Positions 41,391 through 50,862 of a DNA stretch of 64,000 bases are shown here, piece after piece. Location of the stretch: assembly GCA_022793065.1 (NCBI GenBank), contig JAAWCE010000001.1, positions 62,001 to 126,000 of the forward strand. Direction: 5' to 3'. Under the pieces are notes generated by a model. That model was not told the origin of the DNA and ran no database searches. It worked only from the letters and a program-made list of their open reading frames with translations. The DNA is from Lachnospiraceae bacterium (GTDB lineage Bacteria; Bacillota; Clostridia; Lachnospirales; Lachnospiraceae). A program made the position numbers and the translations under genes. Numbering within the stretch: the stretch's first letter is position 1; each line of letters starts with the position of its first letter.

Positions 41391-43838
41391 ATGCAGTCAC
41401 AGTTTACGGATAAGGCGCAAGAGGCATTGAACCATGCCTCTAAATGCGCCAGCCGCCTGAAACAGGGTTATGTAGGTACGGAACATATCCTGGCAGGTCT
41501 TTTGAGAGAACCGACGGGGGTGGCACATAAAGTTTTGACGGATAATGGTGTGGATTTGACTCAGGTTTTGGAGATGATTCAGGAGCTGATTGCTTTTGAC
41601 AGCGGCGTGGGGTTAAAGGAAAGGGAGGGATATTCTCCCAGGGCCGTTAAGATTCTGGAGGAAGCACATAGGCAGGCCGCACGGTTCGGGCAAAAGGAAA
41701 CGGGTACGGAGCATATTTTAATGGCATTGATTAAGGAAGGGGAAAACGTGGCAGTTCGTCTTTTAAATACCCTGGGCGTCAATGTGCAAAAACTGTATGT
41801 GGATACTTTGGTTTCCATTGGTCAAGATGGGAATTTATATAAGGAAGATTTGGGAAAGAAAGCGTCCGGAAAAGGAAAAAACAGTGCGCTGAACCAGTAC
41901 AGCAGAGATTTGACCGCGCTGGCAAAAGAGGGAAGACTTGACCCTGTGATCGGCAGAGAGGATGAGATTCGCAGACTGATTCAGATTTTAAGTCGTCGGA
42001 CGAAAAATAATCCTTGTCTGATAGGAGAGCCGGGCGTGGGAAAAACTGCGGTGGTGGAAGGTCTGGCGCAGCGGATTGTGGAGGGGAAAGTGCCCTTTAC
42101 GGTCAAGGATAAGAGAGTATTGACACTGGATTTGTCCGGCATGGTGGCGGGCAGTAAGTATCGTGGCGAATTTGAAGAGAGAATTAAACGTGTCATAAAA
42201 GAAGTCATTGACGCCGGAAATGTGATTTTATTTTTAGATGAATTGCATACTTTGATTGGCGCCGGAGGTGCGGAAGGTGCTATTGACGCATCCAATATTT
42301 TAAAACCTTCTCTGGCAAGGGGGGAGTTACAGTTGATTGGCGCTACCACCATAGCCGAATATCGCAAGTATATTGAAAAGGACGCGGCATTGGAGCGCCG
42401 TTTTCAGCCGGTAAACGTAGAAGAACCCACGGAGGAAGAGGCAATTCGTATTTTGGACGGCATTAAGAAAAGATACGAAGAGCATCATCAGGTTGTCATT
42501 ACGCCGGAGGCGGTGGCATCTGCGGTGCGGCTTTCCAGCCGTTATATTAATGACAGAAATTTACCTGATAAGGCCATTGACTTAATAGACGAGGCGGCGG
42601 CCAGCGCCAGACTTAGGGCTGTAGATATGCCGGATAAGCAAAAAGAACTGTTAGAGCAGATTAAGAAAATGGATTTGCAGATCGAGCGTTCAATACGTAT
42701 GGAAGCATTTTCTCAGGCAGTGGAAATTAAGCATAATCAGGATGAGCTGACGAAGAAATATCAACGGATGAAAAAACGTGCGGAGAATCAGGAGGCAAGC
42801 AGAAAGTTTTCCATTGGAGAAAATGAAATTGAAGAAGTGGTTGCCATGTGGACCAAAATTCCGGTGCAGAAGCTGGCCCAGAAAGAAAGCGAAAGGCTTT
42901 TGAAACTGGAGGGAATTTTGCATAAGAGAGTCATTGGACAGGAAGAAGCAGTTACGGCGGTGTCAAAGGCCATGCGCAGGGGGCGTGTGGGACTGAAAGA
43001 TCCTAAGCGGCCCATTGGTTCGTTTCTGTTTTTGGGGCCTACCGGCGTGGGAAAGACGGAATTGTCAAAAGCGCTGGCAGAGGCAATGTTTGGTTCGGAA
43101 GACGCCATTATACGTGTGGATATGTCAGAATATATGGAAGGACATTCCGTCTCAAAGATGATCGGTTCCCCGCCTGGATATGTGGGATTTGAAGAGGGAG
43201 GGCAGCTTAGTGAGAAGGTCCGCAGGAATCCATACTCTGTGGTATTGTTTGACGAGATAGAAAAGGCCCATCCCGATGTGTTTAACGTATTGCTTCAAGT
43301 GCTGGACGACGGGCATATAACCGATTCCAAAGGGCGGAAAGTCAGCTTTAAGAATACAATTCTGATTATGACTTCCAATGCGGGTGCGCAAAGGATTGTT
43401 GATCCGAAGAATTTGGGTTTTGCCACCGGCGGAGATGTGAAGAGGGATTATGAGAAGATGAAGTCCGGGGTTATGGAAGAGGTAAAGCGCAGTTTTAAAC
43501 CGGAATTTATTAATCGTATTGATGATATTATAGTGTTCCATCAGTTGGATCAGGAGAATATGAAGGCCATTGTAAACTTGCTTTCATCAGGACTTTATAA
43601 GCGCTGTGAAGAACAGATGGATATTAAGCTGAATTTGACGGGGGCTTTGAAGGAGCATTTGGTAGAGAAATATGCCGACGCAAAAATGGGAGCCAGACCA
43701 TTAAAGCGTGCGATTCAGTCCGTCGTGGAAGATGCACTTGCAGAAGAAATTTTATCGAAAAAAGTGCAGCCAGGAGATGGAGTAACGGCAGGTTTTAAGA
43801 ATGGAAAGGTCTATTTTACCGTAAAAGGGGAAGAGTAG
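41391..43838 (+). CDS. clpC: Clp protease ATP-binding subunit ClpC
   Basis: An 815-residue HSP100 unfoldase that feeds ClpP. N-terminal Clp repeats (1-145: [41 protein letters not shown]), first AAA+ with Walker [16 protein letters not shown] near 210, a short coiled middle domain with UVR-like [16 protein letters not shown] near 445, second AAA+ with [16 protein letters not shown] near 550 and Walker [14 protein letters not shown]. Usual clpC partners ctsR, mcsA and mcsB are absent here. The ClpP-contact loop is expected in the second AAA+ domain. It is the second Clp ATPase in the window, with clpX at 17422. Confidence 0.96.
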   Translation: MQSQFTDKAQEALNHASKCASRLKQGYVGTEHILAGLLREPTGVAHKVLTDNGVDLTQVLEMIQELIAFDSGVGLKEREGYSPRAVKILEEAHRQAARFGQKETGTEHILMALIKEGENVAVRLLNTLGVNVQKLYVDTLVSIGQDGNLYKEDLGKKASGKGKNSALNQYSRDLTALAKEGRLDPVIGREDEIRRLIQILSRRTKNNPCLIGEPGVGKTAVVEGLAQRIVEGKVPFTVKDKRVLTLDLSGMVAGSKYRGEFEERIKRVIKEVIDAGNVILFLDELHTLIGAGGAEGAIDASNILKPSLARGELQLIGATTIAEYRKYIEKDAALERRFQPVNVEEPTEEEAIRILDGIKKRYEEHHQVVITPEAVASAVRLSSRYINDRNLPDKAIDLIDEAAASARLRAVDMPDKQKELLEQIKKMDLQIERSIRMEAFSQAVEIKHNQDELTKKYQRMKKRAENQEASRKFSIGENEIEEVVAMWTKIPVQKLAQKESERLLKLEGILHKRVIGQEEAVTAVSKAMRRGRVGLKDPKRPIGSFLFLGPTGVGKTELSKALAEAMFGSEDAIIRVDMSEYMEGHSVSKMIGSPPGYVGFEEGGQLSEKVRRNPYSVVLFDEIEKAHPDVFNVLLQVLDDGHITDSKGRKVSFKNTILIMTSNAGAQRIVDPKNLGFATGGDVKRDYEKMKSGVMEEVKRSFKPEFINRIDDIIVFHQLDQENMKAIVNLLSSGLYKRCEEQMDIKLNLTGALKEHLVEKYADAKMGARPLKRAIQSVVEDALAEEILSKKVQPGDGVTAGFKNGKVYFTVKGEE

Positions 43839-43922
43839 GCTGAAATTTTCGTAAAGTTGAAAAAAATGTGGAAAATAGTTGCATTTTATATTATACTATA
43901 AGTGAAATGAAAAAGAAGTTTT

Positions 43923-43937
43923 CTGTCAATCTGACAG
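43923..43937. repeat. CTGTCA-ATC-TGACAG inverted repeat
   Basis: A 6-bp perfect palindrome in the intergenic region 43839-43989 upstream of the beta-rich protein gene. It could be an operator. An AT-rich TATACT at 43892-43897 is a possible -10, but no matching -35 is clear. Confidence 0.4.
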
Positions 43938-43989
43938 TGCTTAAGGGAAAAGGAAAGACAGAAGCGGAACCGGAATGGAGGATAAGAAA

Positions 43990-44403
43990 ATGGCAGTGGT
44001 GGAGGAATTGCTCCGCAGTGAAACAAATGGTGCGGTAAGTTTTGGAAATCACAAATTAACGAAAAAGGCAAAGGTGGAAGATTTCCATCATGCGGGGGAT
44101 TTGCTTAAGGTAAAGACGTATCTTGAGATTACAAAATTAGAAAAGAATGGCATGTTTCTTTATGAATCTGTGCCAGGCACCAGCGTTCTGAATTTTGTGG
44201 AAACGGAACAGGGCGTGGAATTTATTGTGGAAGGTGATGAGGACGCACAGATTACCATAGGGCTTATGGAAGATAAAGAATATGAGGTATTTGTAAACGG
44301 ACGAAGTACCGGAACCATGAAGACAGGTCTGGGAGGAAAGTTGTCCTTAAGCGTGGAGTTGGGCGCTGCCGATGAAGTACCGGTGAAAATAGTGCAGGTA
44401 TAG
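43990..44403 (+). CDS. Hypothetical beta-rich protein (endosialidase-annotated small family)
   Basis: A 137-residue protein predicted to be mostly beta-strand: VSFGNHKLTKKAKVEDF, LLKVKTYLEITKLEKNGMFLYESVPGTSVLNF, VEFIVEGDEDAQITIGL and LSLSVELGAADEVPVKIV (key pieces). Homologues in Lachnospiraceae are often annotated endosialidase, a name I think is unsupported; nothing catalytic is recognisable. The ATG at 43990 is used because GGAGG at 43977-43981 overlaps the other ATG. No signal peptide. Function unknown. Confidence 0.65.
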   Translation: MAVVEELLRSETNGAVSFGNHKLTKKAKVEDFHHAGDLLKVKTYLEITKLEKNGMFLYESVPGTSVLNFVETEQGVEFIVEGDEDAQITIGLMEDKEYEVFVNGRSTGTMKTGLGGKLSLSVELGAADEVPVKIVQV

Positions 44404-44508
44404 TCATTGGCGGATTTACAGTTTCAGAAGAAGGCAGTGGGATATGGAATTGTGTGATAATTTGGATAGGTTGATTGTGTATTGTGAATTTTAATTTAAA
44501 TGAGAGAG

Positions 44509-44539
44509 TGCGCGGGAGGTGGCATGTACTTCCCGCGCA
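44509..44539 (+). repeat. 9-bp hairpin upstream of radA
   Basis: TGCGCGGGA (44509-44517) and its exact complement (44531-44539), loop of 13. It ends 10 bases before the AGGGGG ribosome site of radA and lacks a T run, so it fits the pattern of palindromes placed near translation starts in this window. Confidence 0.55.
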
Positions 44540-44562
44540 ATTTCTGCATAGGGGGTATAAAA

Positions 44563-45966
44563 ATGGCAAAAGGTAAGACATCTACAGTTTTTTTCTGTCA
44601 GAGCTGTGGATATGAGTCAACGAAATGGATGGGACAATGTCCGGGGTGCAAGGAATGGAACACCTTTGTGGAAGAGACAGTCAGCAAATCTCCATATAAA
44701 AATGCCGGAAATGTCAGTGGTGCAGGCAATGCCGTAGGAAGGCAGACAAGGGCGGTTCCGGCGGTACTTTCGGAAGTTACGGTTCATGAAGAGAACAAAA
44801 TGACCACGGGCATAAGCGAATTGGACCGTGTATTAGGGGGAGGTATTGTTCAAGGCTCTCTGACGCTGGTGGGCGGTGATCCGGGAATTGGTAAGTCCAC
44901 ATTACTTTTACAGGTATGTCGAAATATGTCAAATGCCGGGCATAAAGTACTATATATATCGGGGGAAGAGTCTCTGACACAGATTAAAATGCGGGCGGAC
45001 AGAATTGGTACTTTTTCATCCAATATGCTTTTGCTGTGTGAAACCAGTCTGGACGAGATATCGGAAGTAATTAGAAGCGGCAAACCTGAAGTCGTGGTCA
45101 TAGATTCCATTCAGACCATGTATAATGAAACGGTTTCTGCAGCGCCGGGCAGCGTATCCCAGGTGAGGGAATCTACGGGGATTCTTCTGCAGTTGGCTAA
45201 GGGGCTTGGCGTTTCCATTCTGATTGTGGGACATGTGACAAAGGAAGGTACGGTGGCGGGCCCACGGGTACTGGAACATATGGTGGATACGGTACTTTAT
45301 TTTGAGGGGGATAAACATGCTTCTTACCGTATTTTGCGGGGGGTGAAGAATCGTTTTGGTTCAACAAATGAAATTGGTGTGTTTGAAATGCAGGAGCAGG
45401 GACTAAAAGAAGTAAAAAATGCCTCGGAGTATATGCTGAACGGCAGGCCGGAAAATGCAAGCGGTTCCGTGGTGGCGTGTACCATGGAAGGGACAAGACC
45501 TCTCCTGGTGGAAATCCAGGCATTGGTATGTCATAGCAATTTTGGGATTCCCCGCAGGCAGACCATAGGAACGGATTTTAACAGGGTAAATCTGCTTATG
45601 GCAGTGTTGGAAAAGCGTTCCGGCGTACAGTTGGCTTCCTGTGACGCCTATGTGAATATTACGGGAGGATTGAAAGTATTGGAACCCGCGATTGATTTGG
45701 GTATAGTGATTGCGATTCTTTCAAGTTTTAAGAATTGTGCGTTAAGTCCTAAACTGATAGCTTTTGGAGAAGTTGGACTAAGCGGTGAGGTCAGGGCGGT
45801 AAGCATGGCTAGGCAGCGTGTGGCGGAGGCGGAAAAACTGGGATTTGACACTTGTATCCTGCCCTATGTCTGTGCAGAAGACTGCAGGAAGAACAGCCAG
45901 GGGGGGAATATTAGAATTATTGGGGTCAGATCCGTTCATGATGTCATGGGGGGACTGTTTTCGTAA
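44563..45966 (+). CDS. radA: DNA repair protein RadA (Sms)
   Basis: A 467-residue RecA-like branch-migration ATPase. C4 zinc finger at 11-28 (CQSCGYESTKWMGQCPGC), Walker A GGDPGIGKSTLLLQ near 100, RadA-specific KNRFGSTNE near 258, and a Lon-like C-terminal domain (GLKVLEPAIDLGIVIAILSSF; AFGEVGLSGEVRAV). The ATG at 44563 is preceded by AGGGGG; an in-frame start at 44500 would include the hairpin and an unlike peptide. Confidence 0.96.
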   Translation: MAKGKTSTVFFCQSCGYESTKWMGQCPGCKEWNTFVEETVSKSPYKNAGNVSGAGNAVGRQTRAVPAVLSEVTVHEENKMTTGISELDRVLGGGIVQGSLTLVGGDPGIGKSTLLLQVCRNMSNAGHKVLYISGEESLTQIKMRADRIGTFSSNMLLLCETSLDEISEVIRSGKPEVVVIDSIQTMYNETVSAAPGSVSQVRESTGILLQLAKGLGVSILIVGHVTKEGTVAGPRVLEHMVDTVLYFEGDKHASYRILRGVKNRFGSTNEIGVFEMQEQGLKEVKNASEYMLNGRPENASGSVVACTMEGTRPLLVEIQALVCHSNFGIPRRQTIGTDFNRVNLLMAVLEKRSGVQLASCDAYVNITGGLKVLEPAIDLGIVIAILSSFKNCALSPKLIAFGEVGLSGEVRAVSMARQRVAEAEKLGFDTCILPYVCAEDCRKNSQGGNIRIIGVRSVHDVMGGLFS

Positions 45967-45992
45967 AATATGTAAAGAAAATCACGGAATTT

Positions 45993-46546
45993 TATTCGCA
46001 ATTAGCTGTAATATAGGAGATCAGAGGCTCGATACAATGTTTGGAGGAAATGTCATAAGAGTCTCTGATTACTTCTTCAAAAAGTGCTTCATAGGGAGTT
46101 TTCTCTGTTTTCTTTTTCAACTTTAATTTTGCAGTTTTCATTTCTAATTTGTCCAGCAGGCGCATTTTTTCATAGCACAGGCCGCTTTGAAGGTAAAAAT
46201 GAGGTATGCGTTCCAGTTCTTCCGAGTTCAGATTCCGTTTCCATAATTGGTCAATTACTTCCGTCGCAGTGTTAGGCGTTGCGCCTGTTACAAAGAGAAT
46301 TATTTTGCTGTTTTTGCAATTTTTTAATAATTTCTTTAATTGTTTTAACCCCACAATTTTGCCTCCATGGACACGAGTACCGAATATTATGGTATCAAAA
46401 TAAGAAAGAAAAGATAGGGGGAGAGTAATTCCAATGTGAAATGCGGCACAATGGAGTTTTAAGCCAATCATATAGGCATATTTTTCCGTAAATTGTGTAC
46501 TGCTTTTGTATATAATTACTTTTTCGTTATTTGGAGTCTGATTCAT
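45993..46546 (-). CDS. Flavodoxin-domain protein
   Basis: A 184-residue protein with the pattern of flavodoxin-fold oxidoreductases related to protoporphyrinogen oxidase HemG-like proteins: VIIYKSSTQFTEKYAYMIG at the FMN phosphate loop, FDTIIFGTRVHGGKIVGL near 55, and KIILFVTGATP near 85. The C-terminal 70 residues are basic and helical. The start at 46546 is used because GTGAGG lies 8 bases before; the GTG at 46558 overlaps that site. It converges on radA with 26 bases between stops. The electron partner is unknown. Confidence 0.75.
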
Positions 46547-46876
46547 AAATATCCTCACATTATCATCTGAATTCTAAAAAAATTCTACAAATTACTTATT
46601 ATACATATTTGTTTCTCATATATGATATTTATTACTATATATACATAATAACAGATGTTTAAAGTGAAATCAAGAAATGCTGGACTTTTTGTTAAAAAGA
46701 AAGTAATGGTTTCATTATAGGATATAGAGTGAGTAAGGAAAGCAGCAGCGGAAAAAGCAGGAAGAAAATGGGTAAGTACTGACAGAAGAAAGAATATATG
46801 TTAAAATAGAAAAAGATGTGATTGTAAAAGCCAGACAAATGAAAGACAGAAGTAATTAGGAGATGAGGGTGGAAGC
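46547..46876. promoter_or_regulatory. Divergent intergenic region
   Basis: About 330 AT-rich bases between the flavodoxin-like gene (minus) and the signalling operon (plus), with no gene. On the minus strand ATTATA at 46598-46603 reads as a TATAAT -10 with no good -35. No clear plus-strand promoter was found, so the signalling operon may rely on a regulator. Confidence 0.4.
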
Positions 46877-47950
46877 ATGGAACAGGAAGCAGCGGGAAAA
46901 GACACAATAAAGATTCTGGTGGTGGATGATGTGGATGCCAACAGATTTGTTTTGCGGGATATTATTTTGGAAATGGGACATCAGCCTATTTTGACAGAAA
47001 ATAGTATGCAGGCTTTGAAAATTTTGGCCAGGCTTCGGCCTCATTTGATTATTTTGGATGTAGCCATGCCGGGAATGGACGGATATGAATTATGTAAGCT
47101 CATAAAAGAAAATTCACAGACAAAGGATATTCCCATTATTTTTATTTCTGCATTTCAAGACCCTTCCGATATTGTGATGGGTTTTAAAGTGGGAGGTGAA
47201 GATTATATTACCAAACCTTTTATTCCGGAAGTGGTAAAGGCCAGGCTCCAGCTTCATCTGAAGCTTCACGATGCCAGCGATAAGCTGCAGGAAGTCAATC
47301 GTCTGCTCCAGAGATCCTTAAATGAACAGCTTCGGCAGTTGGAAATGGAGAAAAAGAATGTATTGTATGCTTTAATTCGAGTGGCAAGAGAAAATGCGTG
47401 TTATGATGAAAATCACATGGAGCGGCTTTCTCGTAATTGCAGGACTTTGGCAGAGGCCATGCAGCTTTCACCGGATTATTGTCATGTGATTTCCGACACC
47501 TTTGTTGAGACTATTGAAATGGCGGCGCCTCTGTGTGATTTGGGCAATGTCTCAATCCCTGTGGAGATTTTGCGGAAGAAGGAAATTTTGCTGCCGGAAG
47601 AGGTAGAAGTGATGCGGACGCATACCACTGTGGGGGCAAAAATATTGCAGGATGTGAAAGATACAGGGGATTATAACGACTTTTTACAGATGTCCATCGA
47701 CATTGCACATTATCATCATGAGAACTGGGACGGAAGCGGATATCCCTGCGGCAAAAAGGGAGATGAAATACCATTATCAGCTCAGATTGTTGCCGTTGTC
47801 AGCGCTTACTGCGCCATTACGGAGAAACGAGTGTATCGAAATTCTTATGAAATTGAGAAGGCGCTGGAGATAATGGAGGAGGACGCAGGAAAAAAATATA
47901 ATGAAGTTATTTTTCGGATTCTGCGGAGAATCTATCGTCAAATGTGCTAA
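46877..47950 (+). CDS. Response regulator with HD-GYP-like output domain (altered HD dyad)
   Basis: A 357-residue protein. Receiver at 10-125 is intact: ILVVDDVDANRFVL, acceptor Asp in LIILDVAMPGMDGYEL (about 57) and DYITKPF. A coiled linker follows (130-165). The output domain (165-345) resembles HD-GYP cyclic-di-GMP phosphodiesterases: AHYHHENWDGSGYP near 277 is retained, but the metal dyad segment, normally HDIGK, reads CDLGN near 220, so the His is Cys and the Lys is Asn. Activity is therefore doubtful and it may be a binding or sensory domain. It lies 50 bases before a hybrid kinase gene in the same direction. Confidence 0.88.
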   Translation: MEQEAAGKDTIKILVVDDVDANRFVLRDIILEMGHQPILTENSMQALKILARLRPHLIILDVAMPGMDGYELCKLIKENSQTKDIPIIFISAFQDPSDIVMGFKVGGEDYITKPFIPEVVKARLQLHLKLHDASDKLQEVNRLLQRSLNEQLRQLEMEKKNVLYALIRVARENACYDENHMERLSRNCRTLAEAMQLSPDYCHVISDTFVETIEMAAPLCDLGNVSIPVEILRKKEILLPEEVEVMRTHTTVGAKILQDVKDTGDYNDFLQMSIDIAHYHHENWDGSGYPCGKKGDEIPLSAQIVAVVSAYCAITEKRVYRNSYEIEKALEIMEEDAGKKYNEVIFRILRRIYRQMC

Positions 47951-48000
47951 CAGGAATAAGAGACATGTAAGAATGAATACCTTTGTGGGGAGGAAACGTT

Positions 48001-50862
48001 TTGGGATTTTATAAACATAATATGCAGAATCAGAGAAACGTCGAACGTTTTGTGATGATATTTTTTAGCCTGTATACTGTTAATCTGTGTATGGGCAATA
48101 TTTTTGGAGAAATGAAGGAATGGACCATAGCGGGCATGTTGGCTGCATTGGCGGCCGCATGGATCGTATATGTGGGTAAATATAAAACATTTCAAATCAG
48201 AGCTGTGTTTACTGCGATTATGATACAAATAGTCGTTGTGTTATGCGCTGTCAATAGGGATGATAAACTTGCTTTGCTGCCTACCTTTATGGTGATGACA
48301 ATTTTACTGGCGCTGTATGGGATGAAGGAATTGCTGTGGCTTACTTTACTTACGGCATTTTTTATAGTGTTTTATCATGGAATTATAACAGATACATTTC
48401 AACTGGCATCATGGGACACACTTTCATATCTGTTACCCCAGTTGGGAAATATTATCTGTATGGAATTGGTATTGCATTATTGGATGAAAAACAGGAATGA
48501 AAATCATGCCCAGATGTATGAAATGATAGAGGCATTGGTGAAGGCGGAGCAAAGTAAGGATGATTTTCTGTCAAATATCAGTCATGAAATACGAACTCCA
48601 GTAAATACAATCTGCGGCATGAGTGAAATAGCGCTGAGAGAACATGACCTGGATAAAATGCGCGCGGAGGTATTAGACATTCGGGACGCAGGACATAATC
48701 TGATGTCTTTGGTCAATGATATACTGGATTTTGCACAACTGCAGCAGGGAAAAATGGACTTGGAAGAGGAAGCATACAATATTACTTCCACCATTAATGA
48801 TGTGGTTAATATGGCTATGGCATGGAAGGGCGTTAAACCAATTGAATTGATTGTGGACTGTGGGGTTGATATTCCCTGTATGTTGTTGGGGGATGAGAAA
48901 AAAATCCGCAGAGTGATTATGAATTTAGTGGATAATGCAATTAAATTTACAGATAGCGGCGGGGTTATCATCTGTGTGAGTGCCAGAAAGGAAAGTTATG
49001 GGATTAATCTGTGTATTTCGGTGAAAGATACCGGAATTGGCATCAGTGAAGAAAATCTGGAAAAACTCTTTGAATGTTTTAGCCAGGTGGATACAAGAAG
49101 GAATCGTCAGGAGGGCGGCGTCGGTCTGGGACTTGCCGTTTCCAGGGCTTTGGTTATGAAAATGGGAGGGACGCTTACCGTTCGCAGCAGGCCTGGAAAA
49201 GGAAGTGAATTTCTGTTTGTAGTGCCCCAAAAAGTGGTGCAAAGCAAACCCATTGGAGGATTGATAGAGAAGGAAAAGTTAAACATTGCCACATATTTTG
49301 ACATGGAGCAGTTTGATATGATGAGTATTCGGGACGAATATACCAATCTTATTACGCACATGGTTCGGCAGCTTGGAGTGAAATGTCATGCATGCCGTAA
49401 TCTTGCAGAACTGAAGCGTCGTGAAAATATTGTGCCGTTTACCCATATTTTTATCAGCATTGAGGAATACCAGGAGGATGAACTTTATTTTGCGCAGCTT
49501 GCTAAAAGGGCAAAAGTGATTGTCGTAATTGAGCGTTATAATGAAAAGCTGATTACAAGTTCGGATATAATACAGGTATATAAGCCTTTTTATATCTTAC
49601 CTGTGATTTCTATTTTGAATGGCGTCCAGGATACCCAGGAAGGATTGAAAAGGGTGCGGCAGAGGAAATTTATGGCGCCGGGAGTGCATGCTTTGGTGGT
49701 GGATGATAATAAAATGAATATTCGAGTGATAGAAGGGCTGTTAAAGGATTATCAAATTAAAGTGTCTTATGCTTTCAGTGGGCAAGAGGCGTTAAAATCT
49801 ATTGAACATATGTGTTATGATTTTGTATTTATGGATCATATGATGCCGGAGATGGATGGCGTTGAAACGTTACATCGTATTCGTGAAAAAGGTGGAAAAT
49901 ATTACCAACGAGTTCCCGTGATAGCTTTGACGGCGAACGCGGCGCCGGGAAACAGAGATTTATTCCTTGGGGAAGGGTTTGATGATTTTCTTGCAAAGCC
50001 GGTAGAGATTTCCGTGTTGGAGCGTGTGCTGCAAAGAACTTTGCCGGAAGAAAAATTAGTATTTCTTGAAAGAGAAAGCAGGGGAACAGGACAGGCAGAA
50101 GGAGAAAAAATAGAGTTAGAGGCAAAAGAGTACATAGGCAAAGACGGGGAAAAGAAGGAGGAACTCCGAGGAGACAAAGCAGAGAGTACATTTAAAGTGG
50201 GAGATTTGGACGTCAGGCAGGGAATGATTTATTGTGGGGACAAAGACAAATATTTGAATTTTTTGACGGCTTATCTGGAAGAAGGGGAAGAATATTGCAG
50301 GCTTTTAGACGAATTTTATGAAAATAAAGATTGGAAAAATTATACCATTAGAGTTCACGCATTAAAGAGTACCATGCAGAGTATGGGCGCAAATACTTTG
50401 GCAGCAATGGCAAAGGACCTGGAAAAGGCTGCAAAGATAGAAAATGAGCAATATATTACAGAATATCATGTGGAATTGGTACAGGAGCATGGGAGGTTAA
50501 TGAAAGAACTAAAGCAATGTCCATATCTTTGTATGCAGGAAAAAGCGATGGCGTCGGAACAGAGTGGTTTGCCGTTGGATGATGAGAATTTTGACATGAT
50601 GTTAGTGGAGATGGAAGATGCAATGTTTGCGTTGGACGGAAGCCGTATGCTGGAAATTCTGGCGCAAATGGAGGGGATGGTTTATGGCCAGAGTTCTCTT
50701 AGGGAAAAATTATACCCGGTTAGAAAAAAGATAGAAAAGTCCGATTATATGTCAGCAATGGATATGATTTCTCAAATACGAGACAGCCTGAAATCGGAAG
50801 GACAATCTATCAGTGCCGTCGCGCAGCGACTTAAAATAAGAGAAGGAGCCAGCGAAGAATGA
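48001..50862 (+). CDS. Membrane hybrid histidine kinase with receiver and HPt domains
   Basis: A 953-residue protein with five to six membrane segments in residues 15-165, a HisKA domain with phospho-His in NISHEIRTPVN (about 195), and an HATPase domain (VIMNLVDNAIKFTDSGGV; DTGIGISEENLEKLF; GGVGLGLAVSRALV). A degenerate receiver-like stretch (430-545) follows, then a full receiver (ALVVDDNKMN; FVFMDHMMPEMDGVE; FLAKPVE, about 560-680) and an HPt domain with the His in VHALKSTM (about 786). TTG 48001 has GGGGAGGAAA properly spaced; GTG 47983 and ATG 48022 are alternatives. The last 15 residues (AVAQRLKIREGASEE) come from the family C palindromic repeat. It overlaps the next kinase by 4 bases. 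Confidence 0.88.
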   Translation: MGFYKHNMQNQRNVERFVMIFFSLYTVNLCMGNIFGEMKEWTIAGMLAALAAAWIVYVGKYKTFQIRAVFTAIMIQIVVVLCAVNRDDKLALLPTFMVMTILLALYGMKELLWLTLLTAFFIVFYHGIITDTFQLASWDTLSYLLPQLGNIICMELVLHYWMKNRNENHAQMYEMIEALVKAEQSKDDFLSNISHEIRTPVNTICGMSEIALREHDLDKMRAEVLDIRDAGHNLMSLVNDILDFAQLQQGKMDLEEEAYNITSTINDVVNMAMAWKGVKPIELIVDCGVDIPCMLLGDEKKIRRVIMNLVDNAIKFTDSGGVIICVSARKESYGINLCISVKDTGIGISEENLEKLFECFSQVDTRRNRQEGGVGLGLAVSRALVMKMGGTLTVRSRPGKGSEFLFVVPQKVVQSKPIGGLIEKEKLNIATYFDMEQFDMMSIRDEYTNLITHMVRQLGVKCHACRNLAELKRRENIVPFTHIFISIEEYQEDELYFAQLAKRAKVIVVIERYNEKLITSSDIIQVYKPFYILPVISILNGVQDTQEGLKRVRQRKFMAPGVHALVVDDNKMNIRVIEGLLKDYQIKVSYAFSGQEALKSIEHMCYDFVFMDHMMPEMDGVETLHRIREKGGKYYQRVPVIALTANAAPGNRDLFLGEGFDDFLAKPVEISVLERVLQRTLPEEKLVFLERESRGTGQAEGEKIELEAKEYIGKDGEKKEELRGDKAESTFKVGDLDVRQGMIYCGDKDKYLNFLTAYLEEGEEYCRLLDEFYENKDWKNYTIRVHALKSTMQSMGANTLAAMAKDLEKAAKIENEQYITEYHVELVQEHGRLMKELKQCPYLCMQEKAMASEQSGLPLDDENFDMMLVEMEDAMFALDGSRMLEILAQMEGMVYGQSSLREKLYPVRKKIEKSDYMSAMDMISQIRDSLKSEGQSISAVAQRLKIREGASEE
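50815..50838. repeat. Family C palindromic repeat, copy 1
   Basis: GCCGTCGCGCAGCGACTT plus AAAATA, with GTCGC-GCA-GCGAC as a perfect 5-bp stem. It is identical at 23 of 24 bases to 61557-61580. It encodes the C-terminal tail of the first kinase and lies 9 bases before the ribosome site of the second. Confidence 0.75.

Noticed and set aside
43990..44403. Endosialidase function
   Set aside because: The small beta-rich protein shows no sialidase Asp-box or catalytic signature, so only a hypothetical label is justified.
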